Notes: generated by a model not told the origin, from the sequence alone. Numbered from the stretch's first letter, positions 7,609-16,082 are shown. The stretch is DNA of 32,676 nucleotides from JBBCJT01 sp037190665 (GCA_037190665.1 JBBCJT010000189.1:1-32676), one strand, 5' to 3'. A program made the numbers and translations.

Positions 7609-8510
7609 CCCGGCGGGTCCTCGAGGCCGAGGGCGCGCAGCCGCCCCGTCTCCTCGTCCCAGCCGCTGCGTTCCTTCACGTTCAGGAACAGGTGCACGCG
7701 GCGATCGAGCAGCGCCTGCAGCTCTTCCCGTGCCTTCGCCCCGATCGCCTTGATGCGCGCGCCACCGCCGCCGATCAGGATCGCCTTCTGGCCGGCGCGG
7801 GCGACGTAGATCGTCGCCTCGATGCGCACCGATCCGTCCTCGCGCTCCTGCCACGTCTCGGTCTCGACGGTGGTGCCGTAGGGCACCTCCTCGCGCGTCT
7901 GGAGGAAGATCTGCTCGCGCACCAGCTCGGCCGCGAGCAGCCGGTCCGGGATGTCGGTGAGGTCGTCGTCCGGGTAGAGGAACGGGCCCTCCGGCAGCGC
8001 AGCGGCGATCGCGTCCAGCAGCGCGTCGATCCCGTCGCCGCTGACGGCGCTGATCATGAAGGTCTCCGCGAAGCCGTAGAGCGCGTTCAGCTCGGCGGCG
8101 AGCGGCAGCAGTTGGGGACGCTCCACCGCGTCGGTCTTGTTCAGCACCAGCCAGGCGGGCCGGCCGGAGGCGGCGAGCCTGCCGACGATGCCGCGCACGC
8201 CCTCCGTGATGCCGCGCGCGGCATCGACGATCAGCAGCGCGAGGTCGGCATCGGCCGCACCGGTCCAGGCGGCGTGCACCATGGCACGGTCCAGCCGGCG
8301 GCGCGGGGCGAAGATGCCCGGCGTGTCCACCAGCAGGATCTGCGCATTCCCGCGCATGACGATGCCCAGCACCCGAAAGCGCGTGGTCTGCGCCTTGGGC
8401 GAGACAATGGACAGCTTCGCCCCGGCCATCCGGTTGAGCAGGGTGGACTTGCCCGCATTGGGCGCGCCCAGGATGGCGACGAAGCCGCAGCGCGTGTCGG
8501 TGGGGGTCAT
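7605..8510 (-). CDS. era: GTPase Era
   Basis: The 301-residue product has the Era G-domain: P-loop GAPNAGKS (15-22), switch I KAQTTR (39-44), DTPG (62-65) and NKTD (124-127). The C-terminal KH domain carries the RNA-binding segment GQKAILIGGGGARIKAIG. Era binds the 3' end of 16S rRNA and assists 30S assembly. ATG 8510 overlaps the rnc stop by four bases (ATGA), so the two are translationally coupled. The N-terminal extension of the frame into rnc was ignored. Confidence 0.96.
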   Translation of the reverse strand: MTPTDTRCGFVAILGAPNAGKSTLLNRMAGAKLSIVSPKAQTTRFRVLGIVMRGNAQILLVDTPGIFAPRRRLDRAMVHAAWTGAADADLALLIVDAARGITEGVRGIVGRLAASGRPAWLVLNKTDAVERPQLLPLAAELNALYGFAETFMISAVSGDGIDALLDAIAAALPEGPFLYPDDDLTDIPDRLLAAELVREQIFLQTREEVPYGTTVETETWQEREDGSVRIEATIYVARAGQKAILIGGGGARIKAIGAKAREELQALLDRRVHLFLNVKERSGWDEETGRLRALGLEDPPG

Positions 8511-9226
8511 GTGCGCCGCTTTCCGGTACGCGCCGGCCGCGCGGGTGGGGCTTCGGCGAGCTGGGCGAACAACGCTTCGGCCGCCGCCGTCTCGGCCGCC
8601 TGCTTGCTGTCGCCCGGCGCCTCGGCCGCATGCTCGCCGAGCCGTGCCTCGACCCGGAAGAGCGGCCGGTGCGGCGGCCCCTCGGCGGAGACCAGCCGGT
8701 AGACGGGCAGGCCGAGCCCGCGCGCGAGCGACCATTCCTGCAGCCGGCTCTTCGGCGCGACGGGGGGCGCGGCCATCCCCTCCACCTGCGTGGCCCAGTG
8801 GCGGCGGACGAAGCCGCGCGCCGCGTCCAGCCCGCCGTCCAGATACAGCGCGCCCAGCACCGCCTCCATCGCATCGGCGAGCACCGAGCGGCGGGCCGCC
8901 ACGCCGGCGCGGGCCTCCTCGGGCAGCAGGGTCAGGTGCGCGCCGAGGTCCATCGCCTCCGCCACCGTGGCCACCGCGTCGCGGGACACCAGCGCCGCGA
9001 GCCGCTTGCCGAGATCGCCCTCCCGCTCGCGCGGGAAGCGTTCGATCAGCCATTCGGCCATCAGCAGGCCGAGCACGCGGTCGCCGACGAATTCCAGCCG
9101 TTCGTTGCTGTTGTGGCCCTGCTTGCGCACCGACAGGGCGGAGCGGTGGCGCAGCGCCTCGTCCAGCAGCGCGGGCGTCGCGAACGCGTAGCCCAGCCGG
9201 ATGGCGAGTTCCTCGCCGACGCTCAT
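8507..9226 (-). CDS. rnc: ribonuclease III
   Basis: The 239-residue product has the RNase III signature NERLEFVGDRVLG (41-53), with metal-site acids E42, E45 and D49, and the second acidic pair D118 and E121 in LADAMEAVLGALYLDGG. A double-stranded RNA-binding domain follows from about residue 157 (PKSRLQEWSLARGL to KQAAETAAAEALF). It processes rRNA precursors and structured RNAs. It sits seven bases after lepB and overlaps era, the normal lepB-rnc-era order. Confidence 0.96.
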   Translation of the reverse strand: MSVGEELAIRLGYAFATPALLDEALRHRSALSVRKQGHNSNERLEFVGDRVLGLLMAEWLIERFPREREGDLGKRLAALVSRDAVATVAEAMDLGAHLTLLPEEARAGVAARRSVLADAMEAVLGALYLDGGLDAARGFVRRHWATQVEGMAAPPVAPKSRLQEWSLARGLGLPVYRLVSAEGPPHRPLFRVEARLGEHAAEAPGDSKQAAETAAAEALFAQLAEAPPARPARTGKRRT

Positions 9227-9233
9227 CGGGTCC

Positions 9234-10007
9234 TCAGCGCACCACCGTGAGCAGGCGCGACCAGCGGATCGAGCCCGGCCAGGTCCAGGGCTGCCAGATC
9301 GATCCGTCCTGATCGACGGAGAAGAACAGGAACTCCGCCCGGCCGACCAGATTCTCCAGCGGCACGAAGCCGACCGCGTTCATCACCCGGCTGTCGAGCG
9401 AGTTGTCGCGGTTGTCGCCCATCGCGAAGACGTGGCCCGCCGGGACCAGGAACTCGGGCGTGTTGTCGAGCGGGCCGTTGTCGCTCTCTTCCAGGATGCT
9501 GTGGCGGCGGCCGTTCGGCAGCGTCTCCGTGTAGCGCAGCGCCTGGACCCGCGGCCCGTCGCCCTCGGCCACGAAGGTGCCGCGCGGCTCCCGCTTCACG
9601 GGCTGTCCGTTGATGTGGAGGATGCCGCGGATCACCTGGATGCGGTCGCCGGGCAGGCCGACGATGCGCTTGATGTAGTCCGTGGACCCGTCGCGCGGCA
9701 GCTTGAACACCGCCACGTCGCCCCGGTCCGGCAGCCGGCCGAAGATGCGCCCGGAGAAGATCGGCGGCGACAGCGGCAGCGAGTGCCTGGAGTAGCCGTA
9801 GGAGTATTTCGAGACGAACAGGTAGTCGCCCACCAGCAGCGTCGGGATCATGCTGCCCGAGGGGATGTTGAACGGCTCGAACAGCACCGTGCGGATGCCG
9901 ATGGCGATCAGTCCCGCATAGAGGATCGTCTTGATGTTCTCGAGCAGGCCGCCGGTCTTGCGCTTGGCGGTGCTGCGGCTGCGGGAGGAGGTGGACGAGG
10001 TGGTCAC
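9234..10007 (-). CDS. lepB: signal peptidase I
   Basis: The 257-residue product has an N-terminal membrane anchor (about 24-44) followed by box B, PSGSMIPTL, with catalytic serine S52, and box D, DYIKRIVGLPGD, with general-base lysine K113. Box E, GDNRDNSLDSR, is present near residue 210. It cleaves signal peptides of exported proteins at the periplasmic face. GTG 10007 was chosen because AGGA lies seven bases upstream and because it leaves a short cytoplasmic basic segment before the anchor. The open frame extends further upstream but without start signals. Confidence 0.93.
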   Translation of the reverse strand: MTTSSTSSRSRSTAKRKTGGLLENIKTILYAGLIAIGIRTVLFEPFNIPSGSMIPTLLVGDYLFVSKYSYGYSRHSLPLSPPIFSGRIFGRLPDRGDVAVFKLPRDGSTDYIKRIVGLPGDRIQVIRGILHINGQPVKREPRGTFVAEGDGPRVQALRYTETLPNGRRHSILEESDNGPLDNTPEFLVPAGHVFAMGDNRDNSLDSRVMNAVGFVPLENLVGRAEFLFFSVDQDGSIWQPWTWPGSIRWSRLLTVVR

Positions 10008-10066
10008 TGGCGATCCTGCCGCGGTTTCCGGGGGCGGGCGGATACAGCGCGCCGGGGGTGGCAGTG

Positions 10067-10474
10067 TCAAGGAAGCGGAACGGCGGAGATGATCACCTGC
10101 GCGTAGGCGTAGGGCGCCTCGTCCGTCATGGTCAGGTCGATCCGCACGCCCATCCCCCGCGGCGTGATCGCCACCAGCCGCGCGGCCGCGCCCCCGGTCA
10201 TGCGCAGCGTCGGCTGGCCGGAGGACAGGTTCACGACGCCGAGATCGCTCATGAACACGCCATTCCGGAAGCCGGTGCCGAGCGCCTTGGCCGCCGCCTC
10301 CTTCGCCGCGAACCGCTTGGCGTAGGTGGCGGCCCGGATCGCCTCGGTGCGCCGCTCGGCGCGGCGGCGCTCGGCCTCGGTGAAGACGCGCTCGAGGAAG
10401 CGGTCGCCGTGCCGGGCGATCACCTTCTCGATGCGGCGGATGTCGCAGATGTCGGAGCCGAGGCCGAGGATCAT
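10067..10474 (-). CDS. acpS: holo-[acyl-carrier-protein] synthase
   Basis: The 135-residue product begins MILGLGSDICDIRRIEKV, giving the magnesium-binding D8, and continues with FAAKEAAAKALGTG (55-68), the second AcpS signature. It transfers 4'-phosphopantetheine from CoA to the acyl carrier protein serine. The start at ATG 10474 gives the family-standard N-terminus; the in-frame extension upstream runs through the palindromic repeat and is not coding. In many Alphaproteobacteria pdxJ lies between rel and acpS; here only about 100 bases with a repeat separate them. Confidence 0.95.
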   Translation of the reverse strand: MILGLGSDICDIRRIEKVIARHGDRFLERVFTEAERRRAERRTEAIRAATYAKRFAAKEAAAKALGTGFRNGVFMSDLGVVNLSSGQPTLRMTGGAAARLVAITPRGMGVRIDLTMTDEAPYAYAQVIISAVPLP

Positions 10475-10503
10475 GGCGCCCCGCCCTCTTCGGCGGCACC
10501 TCC

Positions 10504-10527
10504 CCCTCTCCCGCAAGCGGGAGAGGG
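10504..10527. repeat. palindromic extragenic repeat, single copy
   Basis: An 11-bp perfect stem (10504-10514 with 10517-10527, loop AA) has the same core as the hairpins at 5678-5702 and 5771-5794. It lies between acpS and rel within the minus-strand operon, so it would be transcribed and could shape mRNA processing or stability there. Confidence 0.8.
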
Positions 10528-10570
10528 AGCCTGCGCCTGCGAGGCCGGCCCGCCGCGTCACCCGCACACA

Positions 10571-12841
10571 TCAAGCCTTCGCGCGCTCCACCTGGGTGAT
10601 GCCCGGCGTGGCGCGCAGGGCTGCAATGAGGTGCGAGAGGTGCCGCACGTCGCGCACCTCCACGTCCACCAGCACCTCGAAGAAATCCTGCTGGCGGTTG
10701 ACCACCTTGATGCTGCTGACGCTGCCCTCGTGCTTGGCGATGGCGGTCGCGACGTTGGCGAGCGCGCCGCTCTCGGCCGAGGCGATCACGCTGATGCGGC
10801 CGAGATGGTTGCCGCGCTCCCGGCTCGCCGCCGCGTAGTCCCAGTCCACGTCGATGAAACGCTCGGGCGTGGCGGCGAAGCTCTCCAGCGCGGCGCAGTC
10901 GCGGGTGTGGATCGTCACGCCCTTGCCGGTGGTCACGATCCCGACGATCCGGTCGCCCGGCAGGGCGTGGCAGCAGCCGGCGAAATGGATCGCCATGCCC
11001 GGCACCAGCCCGGTGATCGGCACCCCGCCGGCACGGTCGCCGCTGCCCACCCGGTTGGCCGCGCCGCTGCTGCGCGTGATCGGCGGCAGCACCCGCGGCG
11101 TGCGCTGGGTGCGCAGCTCGGGATAGGCGGCATGCACGACATCCCGCGCGCCGATGTTCTGGTTGCCGACGGCGAGGTAGAGGTCGTCCAGCGTGGCGAA
11201 TTTGAGCCCCTTCAGCGTGGCCTCGATCACCTTCTCCGACCCGTCCACGCCTTCCTGCCGGAACGCCTTCGCCAGCATCGAGCGGCCCTGGTCGATGTAG
11301 GACTGGCGCTGCTGGGCGAGCACGAAACGGCGGATGCGCGCCCGCGCCTTGCCGGTGACGACGAAGCGTTCCCATTGCGGGGAGGGCGTGTGGCCCTTGG
11401 CCGTGATGATCTCGACTTGGTCGCCGTTCTGCAGCTCCGTCCGGAGCGGCATGATGCGGCCGTTGACCTTGGCACCGACGCAGGTGTCGCCCACCTGCGA
11501 GTGCACGGCGTAGGCGAAATCAACCGGCGTCGCCCCGCGCGGCAACTGGATGAGCCGCCCCTTGGGCGTGAAGCAGAAGACCTGGTCCTGGTAGAGTTCG
11601 AGCTTGGTGTTCTCCAGGAACTCGTCCGGCGCGCCGGAATTCTCCAGGATCTCCAGCAGGTCCTGCACCCAGGCGAAGCTGCGCGCGCCGGGCTCGGTTT
11701 CCGTGCCCGACTTATAGGCCCAGTGCGCGGCGACGCCGTAATCGGCGACCATGTGCATCTCGCGCGTGCGGATCTGGATCTCGATCTTCTGGTTGCGCGG
11801 TTCGCGCAGCGTCACGCCGGTGTGCAGCGACTGGTAGCCGTTCGATTTCGGTGTGGAGATGTAGTCCTTGAAACGCCCGGCGATCACCGGATAGGCGGAG
11901 TGCACCGCCCCGAGCGCGGCGTAGCAGGCCTCCTTGGTCGGCACGATCAGCCGGAAGGCCATGATGTCGGAGAGCTGCTCGAACGCCACGTTGCGCCGCT
12001 GCATCTTCTCCCAGATCGAGAAGGGCGATTTCTCGCGGCCCGTGACCTCGACGACGGGGATGCCCGATTCCTCGCAGACCTCGCGCAGCTCGCGCTTGAT
12101 CTCCTCGATGACGTCGGCCCCCTGCCCGCGCAGGAAGTTCAGCCGTGCCGTGATGGTCTCGTAGGCTTCGGGATCGAGCTGCGCGAAGGAAAGGTTCTGC
12201 AGCTCCGTCTTCAGCGCGTCCATGCCGATGCGTTCGGCAAGCGGCGCGTAGATCTCCATCGTCTCGCGCGCGATGCGTTTTCGCTTCTCCGGCTCCACGA
12301 CGAAATGGAGCGTGCGCATGTTGTGCAGCCGGTCGGCGAGCTTCACCAGCAGCACCCGGATGTCCTTCGACATCGCGAGCACGAGCTTGCGGAAATTCTC
12401 GGCCTGCTTGGTGCGGTCGGACTGCAGTTCCAGCCGCGTCAGCTTGGTCACCCCGTCGACGAGGCGGGCGACCTCCTTGCCGAACCGCTGCTCGATCTGC
12501 GGCAGCGTGACCGGCGTGTCCTCGATCACGTCGTGCAGCAGGCCGGTGACGATGGAGCCGGTGTCGAGCCGGTAGCCGGCCAGGATGTCGGCGACCGCGA
12601 CCGGATGGGTGATGTAGGGGTCGCCGTTCTCGCGCCGCTGCTTGCTGTGCGCCTGGCTGGCGAGCGCGTAGGCGGCGTCGATCAGGCCGGTATCCGCCTT
12701 GGGGTCGTAGCTGGCGACCTTGCCGGTCAGCTCAAGCGCGCGCAGGCCCGGCGGAGGGGGGGCGGCAACCGCCTCCAGCCCGTCGGGCGCGCGGAAGGGC
12801 TCGGGTCGCAGCGGGTGACGCGACGTGTCCCCCGGCGGCAC
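10571..12841 (-). CDS. rel: bifunctional (p)ppGpp synthetase/hydrolase Rel/SpoT
   Basis: The 756-residue product contains an HD hydrolase domain with H103-D104 and E107-D108 (HDVIEDT), a synthetase domain with RFKDYIST (323-330) and GYQSLHT (335-341), a TGS domain around 410-470, a zinc-finger/CC segment (HFAGCCHALPGD) and a C-terminal ACT domain. The RxKD form of the synthetase motif (R323-F-K-D326) is typical of bifunctional enzymes rather than of synthetase-only RelA. It makes and degrades the stringent-response alarmone. GTG 12841 is six bases past the rpoZ stop. The first 30 or so residues are proline-rich and low complexity, so the true start may be later. Confidence 0.95.
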   Translation of the reverse strand: MPPGDTSRHPLRPEPFRAPDGLEAVAAPPPPGLRALELTGKVASYDPKADTGLIDAAYALASQAHSKQRRENGDPYITHPVAVADILAGYRLDTGSIVTGLLHDVIEDTPVTLPQIEQRFGKEVARLVDGVTKLTRLELQSDRTKQAENFRKLVLAMSKDIRVLLVKLADRLHNMRTLHFVVEPEKRKRIARETMEIYAPLAERIGMDALKTELQNLSFAQLDPEAYETITARLNFLRGQGADVIEEIKRELREVCEESGIPVVEVTGREKSPFSIWEKMQRRNVAFEQLSDIMAFRLIVPTKEACYAALGAVHSAYPVIAGRFKDYISTPKSNGYQSLHTGVTLREPRNQKIEIQIRTREMHMVADYGVAAHWAYKSGTETEPGARSFAWVQDLLEILENSGAPDEFLENTKLELYQDQVFCFTPKGRLIQLPRGATPVDFAYAVHSQVGDTCVGAKVNGRIMPLRTELQNGDQVEIITAKGHTPSPQWERFVVTGKARARIRRFVLAQQRQSYIDQGRSMLAKAFRQEGVDGSEKVIEATLKGLKFATLDDLYLAVGNQNIGARDVVHAAYPELRTQRTPRVLPPITRSSGAANRVGSGDRAGGVPITGLVPGMAIHFAGCCHALPGDRIVGIVTTGKGVTIHTRDCAALESFAATPERFIDVDWDYAAASRERGNHLGRISVIASAESGALANVATAIAKHEGSVSSIKVVNRQQDFFEVLVDVEVRDVRHLSHLIAALRATPGITQVERAKA

Positions 12842-12847
12842 GTTCGC

Positions 12848-13255
12848 CTATCGGCGGGCGCCGCCGCCCAGCTCGGCCGCGATCGCCGCCTCGATATCCT
12901 CGGGGCTGAGATCCTCGGCATCGGGGATCGGCTCGCCGGTGCCTTCATCCTCCGCCCGCTCCTGCAGGCCGAAGATGTTCTGGTCGGTGGGGATGAGGTC
13001 CAGAACCTCCTCGTCCGCCGGCTCGGGCTCGGGCGCGCGGGACAGGGAGCGGACGATGTCCTGCTCCACCGAGGTCAGGTCGAGCTTGTCCTCGGCGATC
13101 TCGCGGAGCGCGACGACGGGATTCTTGTCGTTGTCCCGGTCGAGCTGGATTTCCTCGCCGCGGCTGATATTGCGGGCGCGCTGGGCGGCCAGCAGAACCA
13201 GCTCAAAGCGGTTCGGCACCTTCTCGACGCAGTCTTCGACGGTCACGCGCGCCAT
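12848..13255 (-). CDS. rpoZ: RNA polymerase omega subunit
   Basis: The 135-residue product begins MARVTVEDCVEKVPNRFELVLLAA, the omega N-terminus, followed by ARNISRG and NPVVALREIA. It aids assembly and stability of the polymerase beta' subunit and can form part of a ppGpp site. It is longer than the roughly 90 residues of E. coli omega because of an acidic C-terminal tail (EPEPADEEVLDL and later DAEDLSPEDIEAA), common in alphaproteobacteria. An AGGG lies about eight bases before ATG 13255. It is the first gene of the long minus-strand operon, placing omega and the alarmone enzyme together. Confidence 0.95.
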   Translation of the reverse strand: MARVTVEDCVEKVPNRFELVLLAAQRARNISRGEEIQLDRDNDKNPVVALREIAEDKLDLTSVEQDIVRSLSRAPEPEPADEEVLDLIPTDQNIFGLQERAEDEGTGEPIPDAEDLSPEDIEAAIAAELGGGARR

Positions 13256-13299
13256 GCGCAGCCCTCACGGTGCAACGGTTGCGGTCTGGGTGAACCTCC

Positions 13300-13328
13300 C
13301 AGATAGGCGAAGGTTCGCCATGCCGCAA
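13300..13328 (-). promoter_or_regulatory. candidate sigma-70 promoter of the rpoZ-rel operon
   Basis: Read on the minus strand, TTGCGG (13323-13328) and TATCTG (13300-13305) are separated by 17 bases, giving a start about 40 bases before rpoZ. The spacer holds a perfect inverted repeat, GGCGAA-GG-TTCGCC at 13306-13319, and a second small hairpin (TCTGGG/CCCAGA, 13285-13303) overlaps the -10. The match is moderate. The rest of the 291-base gap between rpoZ and the divergent membrane-protein gene shows nothing recognisable. Confidence 0.45.
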
Positions 13329-13546
13329 GTGCGAAATGGGTTCGGACCGCGCTGGCCAGCCCTGCGGAGGCGCCATCCCGGCCCCCGAGCCGGAACACGT
13401 GATCGCCACGGGCGGCGAACTGATCTAGGGTCGCGGCCGGGTTCGACGGCGTCCGGCAACGGCTGCCCCTTCCGCTCGAAGCCGCCGCCGCCAGGCCGCC
13501 ATCGGCCCGGCCGGGGAAGGCCGTGCCCCGTGCAAGGGAGCGGACC

Positions 13547-14332
13547 ATGCATGTCACCACCGCCCATGACGCCGAGACCGTGCCGCTGGTGCGCCGCATC
13601 GGCATCGGCGATCTGTTCGAGGCGCTGCGCCGCGGCTGGGACGATTTCTCGGCGATGCCGACCCAGCTCGTCTTCCTGTCGCTGCTCTACCCGGTGATCG
13701 GCATCGTCGCCGCGCGCGCGATGATGAACGAGAAGCTGGTGCCGCTGCTGTTCCCGCTCGCCGCCGGCTTCACCCTGCTGGGACCGGTGCTGGCGCTGGG
13801 CATGTACGAACTCAGCCGGCGGCGGGAGCAGGGGCTGCCGACCACCTTCTACCATGCGTTCGCGGTGCTGCGCTCGCCGGCCATGTTCGCGATCGCGGCA
13901 CTGGGCGCGCTGCTGCTGGCGATCTTCGTCGCCTGGATCGCGAGCGCGAAGGTCATCTACGACCTGACGCTCGGCACGCTGGGCCCAATGCCGCCGGAGG
14001 CGATGCTGCGCGCCGTGTTCGCGACAGCGGAAGGCCGGCAGATGCTGGTGATCGGCAATCTGGTCGGCCTCGGCTTCGCGCTGCTGGTCCTCGCGCTCAC
14101 CGCCGTGTCCTTCCCGCTGATGGTGGATCGCCACGTCGGGCCGGGCGTCGCGGCGCGGACCTCGCTGCGGGCGTTCGCGGAGAACCCGGGGCCGATGGTG
14201 GTCTGGGGGCTGATCGTCGCGGTGATCCTCGCGCTCGGGATGCTGCCGATCTTCGTCGGCCTCGCGGTGGCGCTGCCGGTGCTGGGGCACGCGACCTGGC
14301 ATCTGTACCGGCGCCTGGTCGTCGCCGACTGA
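13547..14332 (+). CDS. DUF2189-family integral membrane protein
   Basis: The 261-residue protein opens with VPLVRRIGIGDLFEALRRGWDDF and then has about six hydrophobic spans (near 45-62, 70-92, 118-142, 178-200, 218-235 and 235-250). This layout and the start segment match DUF2189 proteins, whose function is unknown; in some genomes they sit near cytochrome oxidase genes. ATG 13547 follows GGGAG with good spacing. An in-frame ATG at 13523 lacks such a site. It is divergent from rpoZ. Confidence 0.82.
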   Translation: MHVTTAHDAETVPLVRRIGIGDLFEALRRGWDDFSAMPTQLVFLSLLYPVIGIVAARAMMNEKLVPLLFPLAAGFTLLGPVLALGMYELSRRREQGLPTTFYHAFAVLRSPAMFAIAALGALLLAIFVAWIASAKVIYDLTLGTLGPMPPEAMLRAVFATAEGRQMLVIGNLVGLGFALLVLALTAVSFPLMVDRHVGPGVAARTSLRAFAENPGPMVVWGLIVAVILALGMLPIFVGLAVALPVLGHATWHLYRRLVVAD

Positions 14333-14368
14333 TCCCGGGAGGGGGCTTGCGCGGCGGGCGGGAAAACA

Positions 14369-14384
14369 TTAACCAAAGAGTTAA
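14369..14384. promoter_or_regulatory. inverted repeat TTAAC-N6-GTTAA before the VOC gene
   Basis: A 5-6-5 palindrome in an AT-rich patch, 20 bases before the start codon of the VOC-family gene. It includes a TTAACC half-site like that of the alphaproteobacterial cell-cycle regulator CtrA, but the spacing of the two TTAA units is eight rather than the CtrA consensus seven. It may be an operator of an unknown regulator. Confidence 0.35.
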
Positions 14385-14404
14385 GTTTTGACCAGGAGCC
14401 GCGC

Positions 14405-14824
14405 ATGCCCCCCATCCCCCAGCCCAGCCCTGTCACGCCCTACCTGACCATCCGCGGCGCCAGCGACGCCGCCGGCTGGTACGCCCGCGCGCTCGGCGCG
14501 AAGGAAATCCACCGCGCGATGACGGAGGACGGCAAGCGCGCGCTGCACATCCATCTGGAGCTGAACGGCGGCACCGTGTTCCTGATGGACGAGTTCCCCG
14601 AGCAGGGCGGCGCCGTCGCCCCGGTGGACGGCCCGCCCCCGCCCGTGGCGATGACGCTGCAACTCGCGACCCCTGCGGAGGTGGACGCGCTGCACGCGCG
14701 CGCCACGGAAGCCGGCGCGAACACCACGATGAATCCCGACGACATGTTCTGGGGCGCGCGCTTCGCCGCGATCAGCGACCCGTTCGGCCATCAGTGGATG
14801 TTCAACGCCCCGCTGGCGAAATAA
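14405..14824 (+). CDS. VOC (glyoxalase/PhnB-like) superfamily protein
   Basis: The 139-residue protein has two beta-alpha-beta-beta-beta halves typical of PhnB/YdcE-like VOC proteins: TPYLTIRGASDAAGWYARALG at the start, the mid segment LNGGTVFLMDEFPE, and the closing AAISDPFGHQWMF. Members bind a metal and act on small electrophiles or confer resistance, but many have no known substrate. AGGAG at 14394-14398 lies six bases before ATG 14405. It appears to be transcribed alone: an AT-rich promoter region lies upstream and a hairpin downstream. Confidence 0.88.
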   Translation: MPPIPQPSPVTPYLTIRGASDAAGWYARALGAKEIHRAMTEDGKRALHIHLELNGGTVFLMDEFPEQGGAVAPVDGPPPPVAMTLQLATPAEVDALHARATEAGANTTMNPDDMFWGARFAAISDPFGHQWMFNAPLAK

Positions 14825-14835
14825 CCGCCCCGCAC

Positions 14836-14855
14836 CCCGCCCATGCGCGGGCGGG
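14836..14855 (+). terminator. hairpin after the VOC gene
   Basis: CCCGCCC (14836-14842) pairs with GGGCGGG (14849-14855) around a six-base loop, twelve bases after the VOC stop codon. It is followed by CCTTGTG rather than a T-run, so termination there is only likely. Confidence 0.45.
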
Positions 14856-14937
14856 CCTTGTGCCGCCCGGTCGGCTCGCGCAAGAGCACGCGCGCTGACC
14901 GCGCCCGCAGGCGCGCCTGCTTTCGGATTTCCCGCGC

Positions 14938-15975
14938 ATGGATCTGTCCGCCGCCCGCACCGCGGGCCGTTTCGAACGTATGGCCTCGCCGCGCCTGCCG
15001 CCCGGTGCGCTGGTGTCGCCCCACGCGCCGCCGATCCCGCTGCGCGTCGGCACCCGCGCCTCGCCGCTCGCGCTGTGGCAGACGCGCCACTTCCTCGGCC
15101 TGATCACCCGCTTCTGCCCGGTCCTGCGCGACCTGGAGGCGTTCCGCGAGCAGCCGATCCGCACCTCCGGCGACATCGTGCAGGACCGCAAGCTCGCCGA
15201 CATCGGCGGCAAGGGCCTTTTCGCCAAGGAGATCCACGAGGCGCTGGCGGCGCGGCAGGTGGATTTCGCCGTCCATAGCCTCAAGGACCTCGAGACCTCG
15301 CTGCCGCCGGGCATCGTGCTCGCCTGCACGCTGACGCGCGAGGACCCGCGCGATGCGCTGATCCTGGGCCCGCGCTGCGGGGCGCTGGATGCCGCGGACC
15401 CACTCGCCGCGATCCCGGAAGGCGCCGTCATCGGCACCTCCTCCGTGCGGCGGCAGGCGCAGCTTCTGGCGGTGCGGCCCGACCTGCGGACGGCGCTGCT
15501 GCGCGGCAACGTGCAGACGCGGCTCGCCCGCATCCGCGCCGGCACCGTCGATGCCTCGCTGCTCGCATTCGCCGGATTGAAACGCCTTGGCCTCGCGGAG
15601 GAGGCGGACGCGGTGCTCGACCCCGTGCTGATGCTGCCGGCCGTGGGCCAGGGCATCGTCGGCATCACCGTGCGCGAGTCCGACGAGGAGCTGTGCGCCC
15701 TGCTCGGCGCCATCGAGGATCCGGAGGCGCGCTGCGTCGCCACCGCCGAGCGCGCGCTGCAGGCCGCGCTGGACGGATCCTGCCACACGCCGGTGGGCGG
15801 CTATGCCCGCATCCTGCCCGACCGCAGCCTGCACCTGACCGGGCTGGTGGCGCGGCCGGACGGCAGCTTCGTGCTACGCCGGGAGGTGACGGGCAGTCCG
15901 CGCGACGCGGCGCGGATCGGCCGCGAGCTGGGCGCGGAGCTGAAGGCCGACAGCCCCGCCGACATCTTCGCCTGA
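14938..15975 (+). CDS. hemC: porphobilinogen deaminase (hydroxymethylbilane synthase)
   Basis: The 345-residue product has the deaminase core from LRVGTRASPLALWQTR (35-50) onward, the catalytic aspartate D117 in AVHSLKDLE, GTSSVRRQAQL (166-176) and the dipyrromethane-cofactor cysteine C282 in DGSCHTPVGGYA. It condenses four porphobilinogens to hydroxymethylbilane in haem synthesis. The first 33 residues are not family-conserved and no ribosome-binding site is evident, so a later start such as ATG 14980 is possible. The usual partner hemD does not follow; a cytochrome c gene does, after 107 bases. Confidence 0.94.
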   Translation: MDLSAARTAGRFERMASPRLPPGALVSPHAPPIPLRVGTRASPLALWQTRHFLGLITRFCPVLRDLEAFREQPIRTSGDIVQDRKLADIGGKGLFAKEIHEALAARQVDFAVHSLKDLETSLPPGIVLACTLTREDPRDALILGPRCGALDAADPLAAIPEGAVIGTSSVRRQAQLLAVRPDLRTALLRGNVQTRLARIRAGTVDASLLAFAGLKRLGLAEEADAVLDPVLMLPAVGQGIVGITVRESDEELCALLGAIEDPEARCVATAERALQAALDGSCHTPVGGYARILPDRSLHLTGLVARPDGSFVLRREVTGSPRDAARIGRELGAELKADSPADIFA

Positions 15976-16040
15976 GGGCGCCGGGTTGATGGCGCGTCCC
16001 ATATCGCTTATTGCCGTTGCACGTTCGCGGCCACGTCATT

Positions 16041-16055
16041 GCACAGACGTTGTGC
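16041..16055. repeat. short inverted repeat before the cytochrome c gene
   Basis: GCACA (16041-16045) and TGTGC (16051-16055) form a 5-5-5 inverted repeat 27 bases before the cytochrome start. It could be an operator but is short enough to occur by chance. Confidence 0.2.
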
Positions 16056-16082
16056 CGCCTCGATGACGAGGTACGCTACCGC

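Noticed and set aside
10058..13306. Plus-strand open frame of 1082 codons opposite acpS, rel and rpoZ
   Set aside because: It runs through three well-defined minus-strand genes and a palindromic repeat; its composition is that of a GC-bias shadow frame.
13256..13546. A structural RNA (SRP RNA or tmRNA) in the gap before rpoZ
   Set aside because: None of the conserved SRP RNA loop sequence or tmRNA tRNA-like ends is present; only two short hairpins were found.
14369..14384. A full CtrA-binding site
   Set aside because: The two TTAA units are eight bases apart instead of seven, so it is reported only as an inverted repeat with a CtrA-like half-site.
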